NCBI RefSeq assembly: GCF_000768345.1
Contig: NZ_AVPS01000005.1
Location: 62,001-126,000, forward strand
DNA from: Lysobacter concretionis Ko07 = DSM 16239
GTDB taxonomy: Bacteria; Pseudomonadota; Gammaproteobacteria; Xanthomonadales; Xanthomonadaceae
Direction of reading: 5' to 3'
DNA: 64,000 nt
The position numbers and the translations under genes were made by a program. The notes under the pieces were generated by a model. That model was not told the DNA's origin, ran no database searches, and saw only the letters and a program-made list of their open reading frames with translations. Below are positions 43,062-51,484 of this stretch, piece after piece (the stretch's first letter is position 1; every line of letters starts with the position of its first letter).

Positions 43062-43874
43062 TCAGTCGACGACCGGCGCGAGGGAACCGTCAGAGGATAG
43101 CGTAAAGCGGGCCACGTTCGCGCGGCTGAACGGCGCCAGGTCAACCGATCTGCCGTTCCGGCGCACATCGACGGCGGAGACGTTGCCGAGTACGACGCGA
43201 CCGATTTCCTGCTGGCCGAAATCGCGCTGCTCGCCATTGCCCAGCAGCCCTTGCTCGATCATCCGGCCATCCGGAGCGAACACCTGCATCCAGCTGTCGC
43301 CGGTAAAGCTCAACGACAAGCCCGTCGTTTCCACCGTGGCAGGGGAACGGAGGCTGCCCATCGAGGCAATCACAGGAGTGCGCTGCGGGGCGGCAACCGT
43401 CGCCGCGGGCTCAGCCGGGCCCGTCGGAGCGGTGACAATGGCAGGAACTTCCAATGACTGGATGTCGGGGACATTGGACAGGTGGGGCCGGGTCGCCAGC
43501 CATACCGGGACGGCAATGACCGCGGTTATCGCGATGTATACCGCGCGACGGGTCGCCTGCTCGAACAGCCGTTGATAACGCGGGGTATGGGTGTGGCTTA
43601 CCAGGGTGGACGGCGCGACCTCGCTGACACCGGCCCGGACAAGTTCCGGTTCGATATCGATGCCGAGCAATCGGGCGTAACTGCGCAGCTGGCCGCGTAC
43701 GAAGACCGGGGAGCCTTCCTGCCAGTCATCGCTTTCGAGTGACCGGATCACCCGAACGGGCATCTTCAACCGGGTGGAGACTTCTTCCTGCGTCAGCCTG
43801 GCCTTTTCCCGCGCATCCTTGAGGCGCGCGCCACAGCTGTTGGCGCCCGACGCGGTCTTGTTCAACTGTGTCAT
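43062..43874 (-). CDS. rodZ: RodZ-type cytoskeletal/cell-shape protein
   Basis: A 270-residue protein with an N-terminal Cro/XRE-like helix-turn-helix (about 15-80: GARLKDAREKARLTQEEV), which in RodZ binds MreB. It has one transmembrane segment (about 110-127: RRAVYIAITAVIAVPVWL) and a periplasmic DUF4115 domain (about 188-265) beginning LSLSFTGDSWMQVFAPDGR. The start overlaps the pilF stop by four bases. The usual downstream neighbours ispG and hisS are missing; 111 bases without a gene separate it from yfgM. Confidence 0.9.
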   Translation of the reverse strand: MTQLNKTASGANSCGARLKDAREKARLTQEEVSTRLKMPVRVIRSLESDDWQEGSPVFVRGQLRSYARLLGIDIEPELVRAGVSEVAPSTLVSHTHTPRYQRLFEQATRRAVYIAITAVIAVPVWLATRPHLSNVPDIQSLEVPAIVTAPTGPAEPAATVAAPQRTPVIASMGSLRSPATVETTGLSLSFTGDSWMQVFAPDGRMIEQGLLGNGEQRDFGQQEIGRVVLGNVSAVDVRRNGRSVDLAPFSRANVARFTLSSDGSLAPVVD

Positions 43875-44713
43875 CGCTTCCCGTTGTCCCCTGTCCCGGA
43901 TCCCGACGTCGGGAACTCCGTCCGCAGCCGTTGAACGTATCCTGCGGCGGCCTCCTTGTCGCCAAGTTTTTCCTCGATTTGTGATGCAAGCACCAGCGCA
44001 TGCCTGTCAGCCGGTGCTGCCGCCAGCCGGCGTTGCGAAAATGCCCGCGCACGAAACGCATCCCCCGCCCGGAATTCCCGCTGCGCCATCACACCCAGCG
44101 CAACCGGATTGGCGGGCTCCAACTCGATGGCCCGCTCCAGGTAGAGTCCCGCCAACTCGCCCAGTCCTGCCTCGTCGGCGCAGGCACCCGCATTGGCCAA
44201 TGCCACGGCCGGGGTTCGATAGCCGGGGTCCGCCAATGCCCGGTCAAACCACTCCAGGGATTCCCGCGCGCGGCCATTGCTGCACAACCAGGTGCCGTAA
44301 TTGTTCTGCATGCCACCTTGCTGCGGCGACAACTCGACCGCGCGGCGGTAATGCGCGCCCGCCTTCGCACTGTCTCCGCGCCGCTCGGCCACCAGTGCGG
44401 CGAGTGTCTGCGTAATCGCCAGATCCGGCGCCGCCTTGACTGCCTGGTCGGCCGCCTTGCCCGCTGCAACGACATCACCCTGGGCCAGTGCGGTCTGTCC
44501 CTGCTGGACCAGCATGCGCGCCCGCGACGTAGCGGAATCGTAGCTGTCGGGAGTCATCTGGACCCCGGGGGCGACCTGCTCGTAGCCACGACGCCCCAGA
44601 TCCGGCTTGATGAAGGTGAGCCGGCTGCACGCCGACACCGCGACGGCCGCAACGACCACCGCCATCAACATTCCGCCACGCAAGCTGTGGATACGGCGCT
44701 CAGGCGCTCGCAT
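43871..44713 (-). CDS. pilF: Type IV pilus biogenesis lipoprotein PilF/PilW
   Basis: A 280-residue TPR lipoprotein that acts as pilotin for the PilQ secretin in pilus-forming relatives. It has an N-terminal signal with lipobox VSAC (Cys about 29), then roughly six TPR units, including [20 protein letters not shown] and [20 protein letters not shown]. It overlaps rlmN by 14 bases upstream and rodZ by four downstream. Confidence 0.9.
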   Translation of the reverse strand: MRAPERRIHSLRGGMLMAVVVAAVAVSACSRLTFIKPDLGRRGYEQVAPGVQMTPDSYDSATSRARMLVQQGQTALAQGDVVAAGKAADQAVKAAPDLAITQTLAALVAERRGDSAKAGAHYRRAVELSPQQGGMQNNYGTWLCSNGRARESLEWFDRALADPGYRTPAVALANAGACADEAGLGELAGLYLERAIELEPANPVALGVMAQREFRAGDAFRARAFSQRRLAAAPADRHALVLASQIEEKLGDKEAAAGYVQRLRTEFPTSGSGTGDNGKR

Positions 44714-45995
44714 CGTTCACTCCCTGCGCGGCCAGCGTCTTGCGGAAATCCGCCTGGCGACGGGTCCGGTCCATCACCTGTCCTTTCAACTGGCCGCAGG
44801 CCGCATCGATATCGTCACCACGGGTGCGGCGTACCGTCGTCAGCACCCTGGCTTCCTGCAGCAGCTTCTGGAACGCGCGGATGTCGACCTCGGAGGAGCG
44901 CTCGAAACGCGTGCCCGGGAAGGGGTTGAAGGGAATCAGGTTGACCTTCCCGGCGTCCTTCATCTGGGTGGCATTGTCGAACTGACGCATCAGCCGCGCC
45001 AGTTGACGCGCATGCTCGGGCTGGTCGTTGACGCCCTTCATCAGGGTGTATTCAAACGTGATCGAGGATTTCGGCTTGCGCTTCACGTAACGCTGGCAGG
45101 CGGCCATCAATTGCTCGATCGGGTATTTCTTGTTGAGCGGCACCAGCTCGGTCCGCAACTCGTCATTGGCGGCATGCAGCGAAACCGCCAGCGAGACGTC
45201 GCTGACCTCACCCAGCTTGTCGATCATCGGCACCATGCCGGCGGTCGACAGGGTCACGCGCTTGTTCGCCAGACCGTAGCCCAGGTCGTCGCGCATGATG
45301 CTCATGGCGCGCACCACGTTGTCGAAGTTCATCAACGGCTCGCCCATGCCCATCATCACCACGTTGGTGAGACGGCGGCGCTGGTGCGGCAGGTTGCCGA
45401 GCTGGCGGGCGGCGATCCAGACCTGGCCGATCACCTCGGCGGTGGTCAGGTTGCGGTTGAAGCCCTGGGTGGCGGTGGAGCAGAAGCTGCAATTGAGCGC
45501 GCAACCGACCTGGCTGGACACGCACAGCGTGCCGCGGCCCTTGTCGGGGATGTAGACCGCCTCGATCGCGTTCTTCGGGTCCATGCCGATCAGCCACTTG
45601 ATGGTGCCGTCGGCGGAAGGCTTCTCGTGGATGACCATCGGCGCCCGCACTTCGGCGTGTTGCTGCAACTTGGCGCGCAACACCTTGCCGAGGTCGGTCA
45701 TCTCGTCGAAATCGGTGACGTAGCGATGGTGGATCCACTTCATCACCTGGTGCGCGCGATAGCGCTTCTCACCAAGCACGCCTTCAAAAAAATCCTCAAG
45801 CGAAACGCGGTCGAGATCGAAGATGTTCTTCCTGGGGGCGACCGGAGCCGCCTCCAGAGCCGTTGTCCCCGGGCCCGCCGCGATGTCGCCCACCAGACCG
45901 CGGGCCACGGGCGACACCGACTCCACAGGGGACAGCGCTTCGGACGAAGCGCCGGCCAAGGTGATGTCAATGGTGTTTCCGCGGATCTGGGTCAT
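44700..45995 (-). CDS. rlmN: Dual-specificity rRNA/tRNA methyltransferase RlmN
   Basis: A radical-SAM enzyme that methylates C2 of A2503 in 23S rRNA and A37 in some tRNAs. The 431-residue protein has the 4Fe-4S motif [18 protein letters not shown] and the catalytic C-terminal Cys in [19 protein letters not shown]. About 50 residues rich in Ala, Val and Pro precede the conserved [19 protein letters not shown], longer than in E. coli RlmN. Order ndk-rlmN-pilF-rodZ is conserved in gammaproteobacteria. Confidence 0.96.
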   Translation of the reverse strand: MTQIRGNTIDITLAGASSEALSPVESVSPVARGLVGDIAAGPGTTALEAAPVAPRKNIFDLDRVSLEDFFEGVLGEKRYRAHQVMKWIHHRYVTDFDEMTDLGKVLRAKLQQHAEVRAPMVIHEKPSADGTIKWLIGMDPKNAIEAVYIPDKGRGTLCVSSQVGCALNCSFCSTATQGFNRNLTTAEVIGQVWIAARQLGNLPHQRRRLTNVVMMGMGEPLMNFDNVVRAMSIMRDDLGYGLANKRVTLSTAGMVPMIDKLGEVSDVSLAVSLHAANDELRTELVPLNKKYPIEQLMAACQRYVKRKPKSSITFEYTLMKGVNDQPEHARQLARLMRQFDNATQMKDAGKVNLIPFNPFPGTRFERSSEVDIRAFQKLLQEARVLTTVRRTRGDDIDAACGQLKGQVMDRTRRQADFRKTLAAQGVNDASA

Positions 45996-46028
45996 GGGTG
46001 TTTGTATCGGTATCGCGTGGGATGCGGA

Positions 46029-46454
46029 TCAGCGGGCGTAGACGTCGGTCGCCGGGAAGAAATAGGCGATCTCGACCGCGGCATTTTCCAGGCTGTCCGA
46101 GCCGTGCACCGCATTGGCGTCGATGCTGTCGGCGAAGTCGGCGCGGATGGTGCCCGCCGCGGCTTCCTTGGGGTTGGTTGCGCCCATCAGGTCACGGTTC
46201 TTGAGCACCGCGCCCTCGCCCTCCAGTACCTGGATCATCACCGGGCCGGAGATCATGAACTCCACCAGGGCGTTGAAGAACGGACGCTCGCGATGGACGG
46301 CGTAGAAGCCCTCGGCCTCGGCTTTGGACAGCTGCTTCATCTTCGAGGCGACGACCTTCAGGCCGGCTTTCTCGAAACGGGTGTAGATCTCGCCGATCAC
46401 GTTCTTGGCAACCGCGTCGGGCTTGATGATCGAAAGGGTGCGCTCCAGCGCCAT
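46029..46454 (-). CDS. ndk: Nucleoside diphosphate kinase
   Basis: Equalises nucleoside di- and triphosphate pools through a phosphohistidine. The 141-residue protein begins [20 protein letters not shown] and has the active His in [20 protein letters not shown]. Start at 46454 gives the family length; sixteen upstream codons are not family-like. A strong minus-strand terminator-like hairpin lies 66-90 bases upstream of the start. Confidence 0.97.
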   Translation of the reverse strand: MALERTLSIIKPDAVAKNVIGEIYTRFEKAGLKVVASKMKQLSKAEAEGFYAVHRERPFFNALVEFMISGPVMIQVLEGEGAVLKNRDLMGATNPKEAAAGTIRADFADSIDANAVHGSDSLENAAVEIAYFFPATDVYAR

Positions 46455-46514
46455 GGGGATATCTCCGATTGGGCGGGCGGCAACCTTGTCTATAAGGTCC
46501 ACGCCCGAGGGTAA

Positions 46515-46543
46515 CAGAAAAACCCGCGCCGGGACGCGGGTTT
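46515..46543 (-). terminator. Terminator-like hairpin upstream of ndk
   Basis: On the minus strand AAACCCGCG (from 46543) pairs with CGCGGGTTT across a six-base loop and is followed by TTCTG, so a run of five T closes the stem. No minus-strand gene lies just upstream; the nearest ends at 51143. It may end a short unannotated transcript from the psrA promoter region, block antisense transcription of psrA, or serve as an attenuator in the ndk leader. Confidence 0.55.
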
Positions 46544-46605
46544 GGCCGATATGGCGCCAGCGATTCTACCGGAACCGCACGCCGACATGCTGGGTCCGCG
46601 CAACA

Positions 46606-46620
46606 TTTCGTTTGACGAAA
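46606..46620. promoter_or_regulatory. Inverted repeat upstream of the PsrA-type box
   Basis: TTTCGT and ACGAAA form a perfect six-base dyad around TTG, 18 bases before the outer edge of the PsrA-type operator. It contains a GTTTG element and may be a second, weaker binding position or an independent operator. Confidence 0.35.
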
Positions 46621-46638
46621 ATGAACGCTCAGCCTAGC

Positions 46639-46656
46639 ATCAAACAAACGTTTGAT
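46639..46656. promoter_or_regulatory. PsrA-type operator
   Basis: ATCAAAC and GTTTGAT form a perfect seven-base dyad around four bases, which includes CAAAC-N4-GTTTG. This fits the Pseudomonas PsrA consensus (G/C)AAAC-N2-4-GTTT(G/C). It lies 33 bases before the psrA start, where binding would repress the psrA-fadN-fadA transcript until long-chain fatty acids release the regulator. Confidence 0.75.
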
Positions 46657-46688
46657 TCAGCCCTGTCGCGGCAACCCCACGGATACCC

Positions 46689-47309
46689 ATGGCCCTGAGC
46701 ACACACTTTTCCACCAAGGACCGCATCCTCAGCGCTGCGGAAGAGCTGTTCGCCCAACACGGTTTTTCGGGCACTTCGTTGCGGCAGGTCACCGGTCGAG
46801 CCGACGTCAACATCGCCGCTGTCAACTACCACTTCGGCAGCAAGGAGAACCTCGTCAACGAGGTGTTCCGTCGCCGGATGGACGACATGAGCGCGCAGCG
46901 CCTGGCCGCACTGAAACTGGCCACGCAAACACACCCGGCCGAGCTGGAGCCCATCCTGGCTGCATTCATAGAGCCGGCATTGGCCGTCGCCCAGGATCGC
47001 CAGGGCGGCGCCGCATTCGTGCGGGTGGTCGCGCGCGCCTACGCGGAGAAGAACGACAGCCTGCGCAAGTTCCTGTCCGAGCGATACGGCCACGTCCTGC
47101 GCGACTTTGCCAAGGCCATCGCGGTATGCCTGCCCGAACTGAGCAAGGAGGAGTTGTATTGGCGGCTGGATTTCCTTGCCGGGGCACTGACGTATGCAAT
47201 GGCGGACTTCGGTCTGATCAAGCGTCCGAACGGCACCCTTGAAAAAGCCCACCGTGAACGCGCGGCTCGCGAGTTGATCCGGTTTTCCGCCGCCGGCTTT
47301 CAAAGCTGA
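46689..47309 (+). CDS. psrA: TetR-family fatty-acid regulator, PsrA-like
   Basis: A 206-residue regulator with an N-terminal TetR helix-turn-helix (AAEELFAQHGFSGTSLRQV, then VNIAAVNYHFGSKENLVNEV) and a helical ligand domain containing FVRVVARAYAEKNDSLRKFL. In Pseudomonas PsrA represses itself and beta-oxidation genes and is released by long-chain fatty acids such as oleate. Here the dehydrogenase/hydratase gene begins 38 bases after its stop and a matching operator lies upstream, supporting the same role. Confidence 0.88.
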   Translation: MALSTHFSTKDRILSAAEELFAQHGFSGTSLRQVTGRADVNIAAVNYHFGSKENLVNEVFRRRMDDMSAQRLAALKLATQTHPAELEPILAAFIEPALAVAQDRQGGAAFVRVVARAYAEKNDSLRKFLSERYGHVLRDFAKAIAVCLPELSKEELYWRLDFLAGALTYAMADFGLIKRPNGTLEKAHRERAARELIRFSAAGFQS

Positions 47310-47347
47310 CATCCGAAAACGCCATTTTATTCAAGGAGTTGCAAGTA

Positions 47348-49723
47348 ATGTCTAATAAAATACTTGTCCGCCGCGCAGCCGTTCTCGGCGCTGGCGTCAT
47401 GGGCGCCCAGATCGCCGCCCACCTGACCAACGCCGGTGTGGACACGGTGCTGTTCGACCTGCCGGCCAAGGACGGCAATCCCAACGGGATCGTCGACAAG
47501 GCGATCGCCGGCCTGGCGAAGCTCAGTCCCGCACCATTGGCCGACAAGGCACTGGCCGGCCGGCTCACCGCCGCCAATTACGAAACCGGGCTGGAGCAAC
47601 TGGCCGGCTGCGACCTCATCGTCGAGGCGATCGCCGAGCGGATGGACTGGAAGCAGGACCTCTACAGGAAGATCGCGCCGCATGTGGCCTCGCATGCCGT
47701 GCTTGCCAGCAACACCTCCGGGCTGGGCATCAACAAGCTGGCAGAGGTGCTGCCCGAGGAACTTCGCCACCGCTTCTGCGGCGTGCACTTCTTCAATCCG
47801 CCGCGCTACATGCACCTGGCCGAGCTGATCCCGGCCCGCAGCACTGATGCCGCGGTGCTGGAAGGGCTTGAGACGTTCCTGACCACCACCCTGGGCAAGG
47901 GCGTGGTGATCGCCAAGGACACCCCGAACTTCATCGGCAACCGCATCGGCGTGTTCTCGATGCTGGCGGCGATGCACCACACCGGGCAGTTCAAGCTCGG
48001 CTTCGATACGGTCGATGCGCTGACCGGCCCGGCGATCGGCCGGCCGAAGTCGGCGACCTACCGCACGGCCGACGTGGTCGGGCTGGACACCATGGCCCAC
48101 GTCATCAAGACCATGGCCGACACCCTGCCCGACGACCCGTGGCACCAGTACTTCAAGGCGCCCAAGTGGCTGGCCGGGCTGGTCGAAAAAGGCGCGCTGG
48201 GAGCCAAGACCGGCGCGGGCTTCTACACCAAGCGTGGCAAGGACATCCTGGTATTGGACCTGAAGGCGCAGGATTACCGCGCTTCTGCAGGTGAGCTGGA
48301 TGCGGACGTCGCCGCACTGCTGAAGGAACGCGACCCGGCGAAGAAGTTCGCCGCCCTGCGCGCCAGCGCGCATCCGCAGGCGAAATTCCTGTGGGCCTGC
48401 TTCCGCGACACCTTCCACTACAGCGCCTTCCATCTGAAGGACATCGCTGAAACCGCGCGTGACGTCGATTTCGCCATGCGCTGGGGCTACGGCTGGTCGG
48501 TCGGTCCGTTCGAGAGCTGGCAGGCTGCCGGCTGGAAGCAGGTCGCCGAATGGATCGCCGAGGACATCGTCGCCGGCGAGGCGATGAGCAATGCCACCCT
48601 GCCCGACTGGGTGTTCGACGGCCGCGACGGCGTGCATTCGACCGACGGCAGCTACAGCCCGGGACGCGACACGATGGTGCCGCGCTCCTCCAACCCGGTG
48701 TACGCGCGACAGCGCTTCCCGGATGCGCTGCTGGGCGAGAAGTTCTCGCAGGGCCGCACGGTGTTCGAGAACGACGGCGTGCGGATGTGGGCCGACGAAG
48801 GTGACGACCTCGCCGTGGTCAGCTTCAAGACCAAGATGAACACCGTGTCCGACCAGGTGCTGGATGGGCTGCAGGAAGCGATCACCCGCGCGGAAAAGGA
48901 GTTCGCCGGGCTGGTGATCTGGCAGGCGAAGGAGCCCTTCTCCGCCGGCGCGGATCTCTCCGGCGCGCTGGGCTTGCTGCAGGCCAACGACATCAAGGGT
49001 TTCGATGCGATGGTCGCGAACTTCCAGCGCACCAGCCAGCGGATCAAGTACTCGCAGGTACCGGTGGTCGCGGCCGTCCGTGGCCTCGCGCTGGGCGGCG
49101 GTTGCGAGTTCCAGATGCACGCGGCGCGCACGGTGTTCGGACTGGAAAGCTACGTCGGACTGGTGGAAGCCGGCGTCGGATTGCTGCCTGCCGGCGGCGG
49201 GCTGAAGGAGCTGGCGGTTCGCGCCTCCGATGCGGCTGGTCCGAACGGCGACGTGTTCGCCGAGCTGAAGACCGTGTTCGAGACCATCGCGATGGCCAAG
49301 GTGGCCGGCTCGGCGCTGGAAGCCAAGTCGCTGCAGCTGGCGCGCAAGGACGATGTGGTCGTGTTCAACGCCTTCGAGCTGCTGCATGTCGCCAAGGCGC
49401 AGGCGCGGGCACTGGCCGAGTCCGGCTACCGCCCGCCGCTGCCGGCGCGCAGGATCCAGGTCGCCGGCGACGTCGGCATCGCAACCTTCAAGATGCTGCT
49501 GGTCAATATGCTGGAGGGCCGCTTCATCTCCGAGCACGACTACGAGATCGCCACCCGCATCGCCACCGTGCTGTGCGGCGGCGAGGTCGATCGCGGCTCG
49601 CTGGTCGACGAGGACTGGCTGCTGAAGCTGGAGCGCGAACACTTCGTCGCCCTGGCCCAGATGCCCAAGACCCAGGCCCGCGTGGCGCACATGCTGCAGA
49701 CCGGCAAGCCGCTGCGGAATTGA
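47348..49723 (+). CDS. 3-hydroxyacyl-CoA dehydrogenase/enoyl-CoA hydratase, FadN type
   Basis: A 791-residue bifunctional beta-oxidation enzyme. The NAD-binding dehydrogenase part comes first (AAVLGAGVMGAQIAAHLTNA; catalytic His region GVHFFNPPRYMHLAELIPA; FIGNRIGVFSML). The hydratase part comes last (about 480-720: EPFSAGADLSGALG, RGLALGGGCEFQMHAA, GLVEAGVGLLPAGGG). This order is opposite to E. coli FadB and matches Bacillus FadN and related proteins. Start at 47348 with AAGGAG upstream is preferred over a TTG nine bases earlier. It pairs with the thiolase downstream. Confidence 0.94.
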   Translation: MSNKILVRRAAVLGAGVMGAQIAAHLTNAGVDTVLFDLPAKDGNPNGIVDKAIAGLAKLSPAPLADKALAGRLTAANYETGLEQLAGCDLIVEAIAERMDWKQDLYRKIAPHVASHAVLASNTSGLGINKLAEVLPEELRHRFCGVHFFNPPRYMHLAELIPARSTDAAVLEGLETFLTTTLGKGVVIAKDTPNFIGNRIGVFSMLAAMHHTGQFKLGFDTVDALTGPAIGRPKSATYRTADVVGLDTMAHVIKTMADTLPDDPWHQYFKAPKWLAGLVEKGALGAKTGAGFYTKRGKDILVLDLKAQDYRASAGELDADVAALLKERDPAKKFAALRASAHPQAKFLWACFRDTFHYSAFHLKDIAETARDVDFAMRWGYGWSVGPFESWQAAGWKQVAEWIAEDIVAGEAMSNATLPDWVFDGRDGVHSTDGSYSPGRDTMVPRSSNPVYARQRFPDALLGEKFSQGRTVFENDGVRMWADEGDDLAVVSFKTKMNTVSDQVLDGLQEAITRAEKEFAGLVIWQAKEPFSAGADLSGALGLLQANDIKGFDAMVANFQRTSQRIKYSQVPVVAAVRGLALGGGCEFQMHAARTVFGLESYVGLVEAGVGLLPAGGGLKELAVRASDAAGPNGDVFAELKTVFETIAMAKVAGSALEAKSLQLARKDDVVVFNAFELLHVAKAQARALAESGYRPPLPARRIQVAGDVGIATFKMLLVNMLEGRFISEHDYEIATRIATVLCGGEVDRGSLVDEDWLLKLEREHFVALAQMPKTQARVAHMLQTGKPLRN

Positions 49724-49818
49724 TGGTGAAGAAGATCGGGCCTCCTGCCGCGACTTCTTTGCCCTCGGCGAAAAGCGTGGTTTTCACCAATGGCCGCGGC
49801 CGCTTCGCGACGCCGCGC

Positions 49819-49836
49819 CGGCACATCCGTGTGCCG
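49819..49836 (+). other. Intercistronic hairpin between fadN-type gene and fadA
   Basis: CGGCACA (49819-49825) and TGTGCCG (49830-49836) form a perfect seven-base stem with a four-base loop within the 142-base spacer. It is followed by A residues, not T, on the plus strand, so it is not a terminator; it may protect or process the mRNA. Confidence 0.35.
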
Positions 49837-49865
49837 AAAAACCCCATCGCATTCGGAGTAATTCC

Positions 49866-51068
49866 ATGACCAGACAAGTTCAAGACGCCTACATCGTCGC
49901 CGCCACCCGCACCCCGGTGGCCAAGGCGCGTGGCGCATTCCGCAACACCCGCCCCGACGACATGCTCGCCCACGTGCTCAAGGCCGTGATCGCCCAGGCA
50001 CCGGGCATCGACGTGAACCGCATCGATGACGCGATCATCGGCTGCGCCATGCCCGAAGGCGAGCAAGGCATGAACGTGGCGCGCATCGGCGTGCTGCTGG
50101 CCGGGCTGCCGGACACCATCGCCGCGCAGACCATCAACCGGTTCTGCTCGTCGGGCCTGCAGGCGATCGCGCTGGCTGCCGACCAGATCCGCCTCGGCCA
50201 GGCCGACCTGATGCTGGCCGGCGGTACCGAGTCGATGACGATGGTGCCGATGATGGGCAACAAGGTCGCGCTGTCGCCGAAGGTCTTCAAGGACGACCAC
50301 GTCAACATCGCCTATGGCATGGGCATCACCGCCGAGAAGGTTGCCGAGGAGTGGAAGGTCAGCCGCGAGGACCAGGATGCGTTCGCGCTCCAGTCCCATC
50401 TGAAGGCTCTGGCCGCGATCGAGGCCGGTGAGTTCAAGGCCGAGATCAGCCCGCTGGAAGTCGTCTCGCACCTGCCCGATCTGGAGCGCTATACCATCCG
50501 CGAGAAGAAGGTGCTGGTCGACACCGATGAAGGCCCGCGGGTCGGCTCCACCATCGAGGGGCTGGCTCGATTGCGCCCGGTGTTCCGCAACGGCCAGTTC
50601 GGCGGCAGCGTGACCGCCGGCAACAGCTCGCAGATGTCCGATGGCGCCGGTGCGGTACTGCTGGCGTCGGCGCAGGCGATCAAGGATTACGGCCTGACCC
50701 CGCTGGCGCGTTTTGTCAGCTTCTCGGTCGCCGGTGTGCGCCCTGAAGTGATGGGGATCGGCCCGATCGCCGCGATTCCAAAGGCGCTGCGGCAGGCCGG
50801 TCTGACCAAGGATCAGCTGGACTGGATCGAGCTCAACGAAGCCTTCGCCGCACAGGCGCTGGCGGTGATCCGCGACAGCGAACTCGATCCGTCCAAGGTC
50901 AATCCGCTGGGCGGTGCGATCGCGCTGGGCCATCCGCTTGGCGCCACCGGTGCGGTCCGCGCGGCGACGATCATGCACGGCATGCGCCGTCGCCAGCAGA
51001 AATACGGCATGGTGACGATGTGCATCGGTACCGGCATGGGCGCTGCGGGTATTTTCGAAGCGCTCTGA
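49866..51068 (+). CDS. fadA: Acetyl-CoA C-acyltransferase (3-ketoacyl-CoA thiolase)
   Basis: Cleaves 3-ketoacyl-CoA, the last step of beta-oxidation. The 400-residue protein has nucleophilic Cys in TINRFCSSGLQAIALAADQI, the His motif GGAIALGHPLGATGAVRA and the second Cys in MCIGTGMGAAGIFEAL. GGAG lies seven bases before the ATG. It works on the product of the fadN-type protein encoded upstream, probably on the same transcript. Confidence 0.96.
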   Translation: MTRQVQDAYIVAATRTPVAKARGAFRNTRPDDMLAHVLKAVIAQAPGIDVNRIDDAIIGCAMPEGEQGMNVARIGVLLAGLPDTIAAQTINRFCSSGLQAIALAADQIRLGQADLMLAGGTESMTMVPMMGNKVALSPKVFKDDHVNIAYGMGITAEKVAEEWKVSREDQDAFALQSHLKALAAIEAGEFKAEISPLEVVSHLPDLERYTIREKKVLVDTDEGPRVGSTIEGLARLRPVFRNGQFGGSVTAGNSSQMSDGAGAVLLASAQAIKDYGLTPLARFVSFSVAGVRPEVMGIGPIAAIPKALRQAGLTKDQLDWIELNEAFAAQALAVIRDSELDPSKVNPLGGAIALGHPLGATGAVRAATIMHGMRRRQQKYGMVTMCIGTGMGAAGIFEAL

Positions 51069-51098
51069 TCGGTATCGGTCAAACCGGCATCAACACAG

Positions 51099-51133
51099 AA
51101 ACCAGGGTCGCCAAGCGCGGCCCTGGTTTTTTA
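51099..51133 (+). terminator. Rho-independent terminator of the psrA-fadN-fadA operon
   Basis: AAACCAGGG (51099-51107) pairs with CCCTGGTTT (51121-51129), and a run of T continues to 51132. It lies 30 bases after the fadA stop, before the convergent CsaA-like gene. Confidence 0.88.
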
Positions 51134-51142
51134 TCGCGTTGC

Positions 51143-51484
51143 TCAGGCCATCCGGGTGCCGTCCGGGACCGGGCTGTCGACCGTGGTGATCACCACGCCG
51201 GCCTCCGTGGGAAATCCCGTCAGCAGGAACTCCGACATGAAGGGGCCGATCTGTCTGGGCGGGAAATTGAGCACGCCGACGATCTGTTTCCCGAGCAGCG
51301 TTTCCGGCTCATAGAGTTCACGTATCTGTGCGCTGGTCTTGCGGATGCCGTGGACGCCGAAGTCGACCCAGAGTTTCCAGGCCGGCCGGCGCGCCTCGGG
51401 AAATGCCTCGACACGCGTCACCGTACCGGCACACAGCAGTACCTTCTGGAAGTCGCCCCAGCTGATGGGTTCAACGTCACTCAT
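51143..51484 (-). CDS. CsaA-type tRNA-binding-domain protein
   Basis: A 113-residue single OB-fold protein. VTRVEAFPEARRPAWKLWVD and GVLNFPPRQIGPFMSEFLLT match the CsaA/EMAP-II tRNA-binding domain, including the family PRxIGPxxSE signature. Members have chaperone or tRNA-binding activity. The ATG at 51484 overlaps the stop of the FAD oxidoreductase upstream by four bases, so the two are translationally coupled. Confidence 0.9.
   Translation of the reverse strand: MSDVEPISWGDFQKVLLCAGTVTRVEAFPEARRPAWKLWVDFGVHGIRKTSAQIRELYEPETLLGKQIVGVLNFPPRQIGPFMSEFLLTGFPTEAGVVITTVDSPVPDGTRMA

Noticed and set aside
47327-49690. 787-codon minus-strand frame over the fadN-type gene
   Set aside because: Antisense shadow of a clear beta-oxidation enzyme, with typical His/Gln/Arg-rich composition.
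49724-49865. Cryptic gene in the fadN-fadA spacer
   Set aside because: The 142 bases hold only a short hairpin and the fadA ribosome-binding site; open frames there are antisense or out of context.
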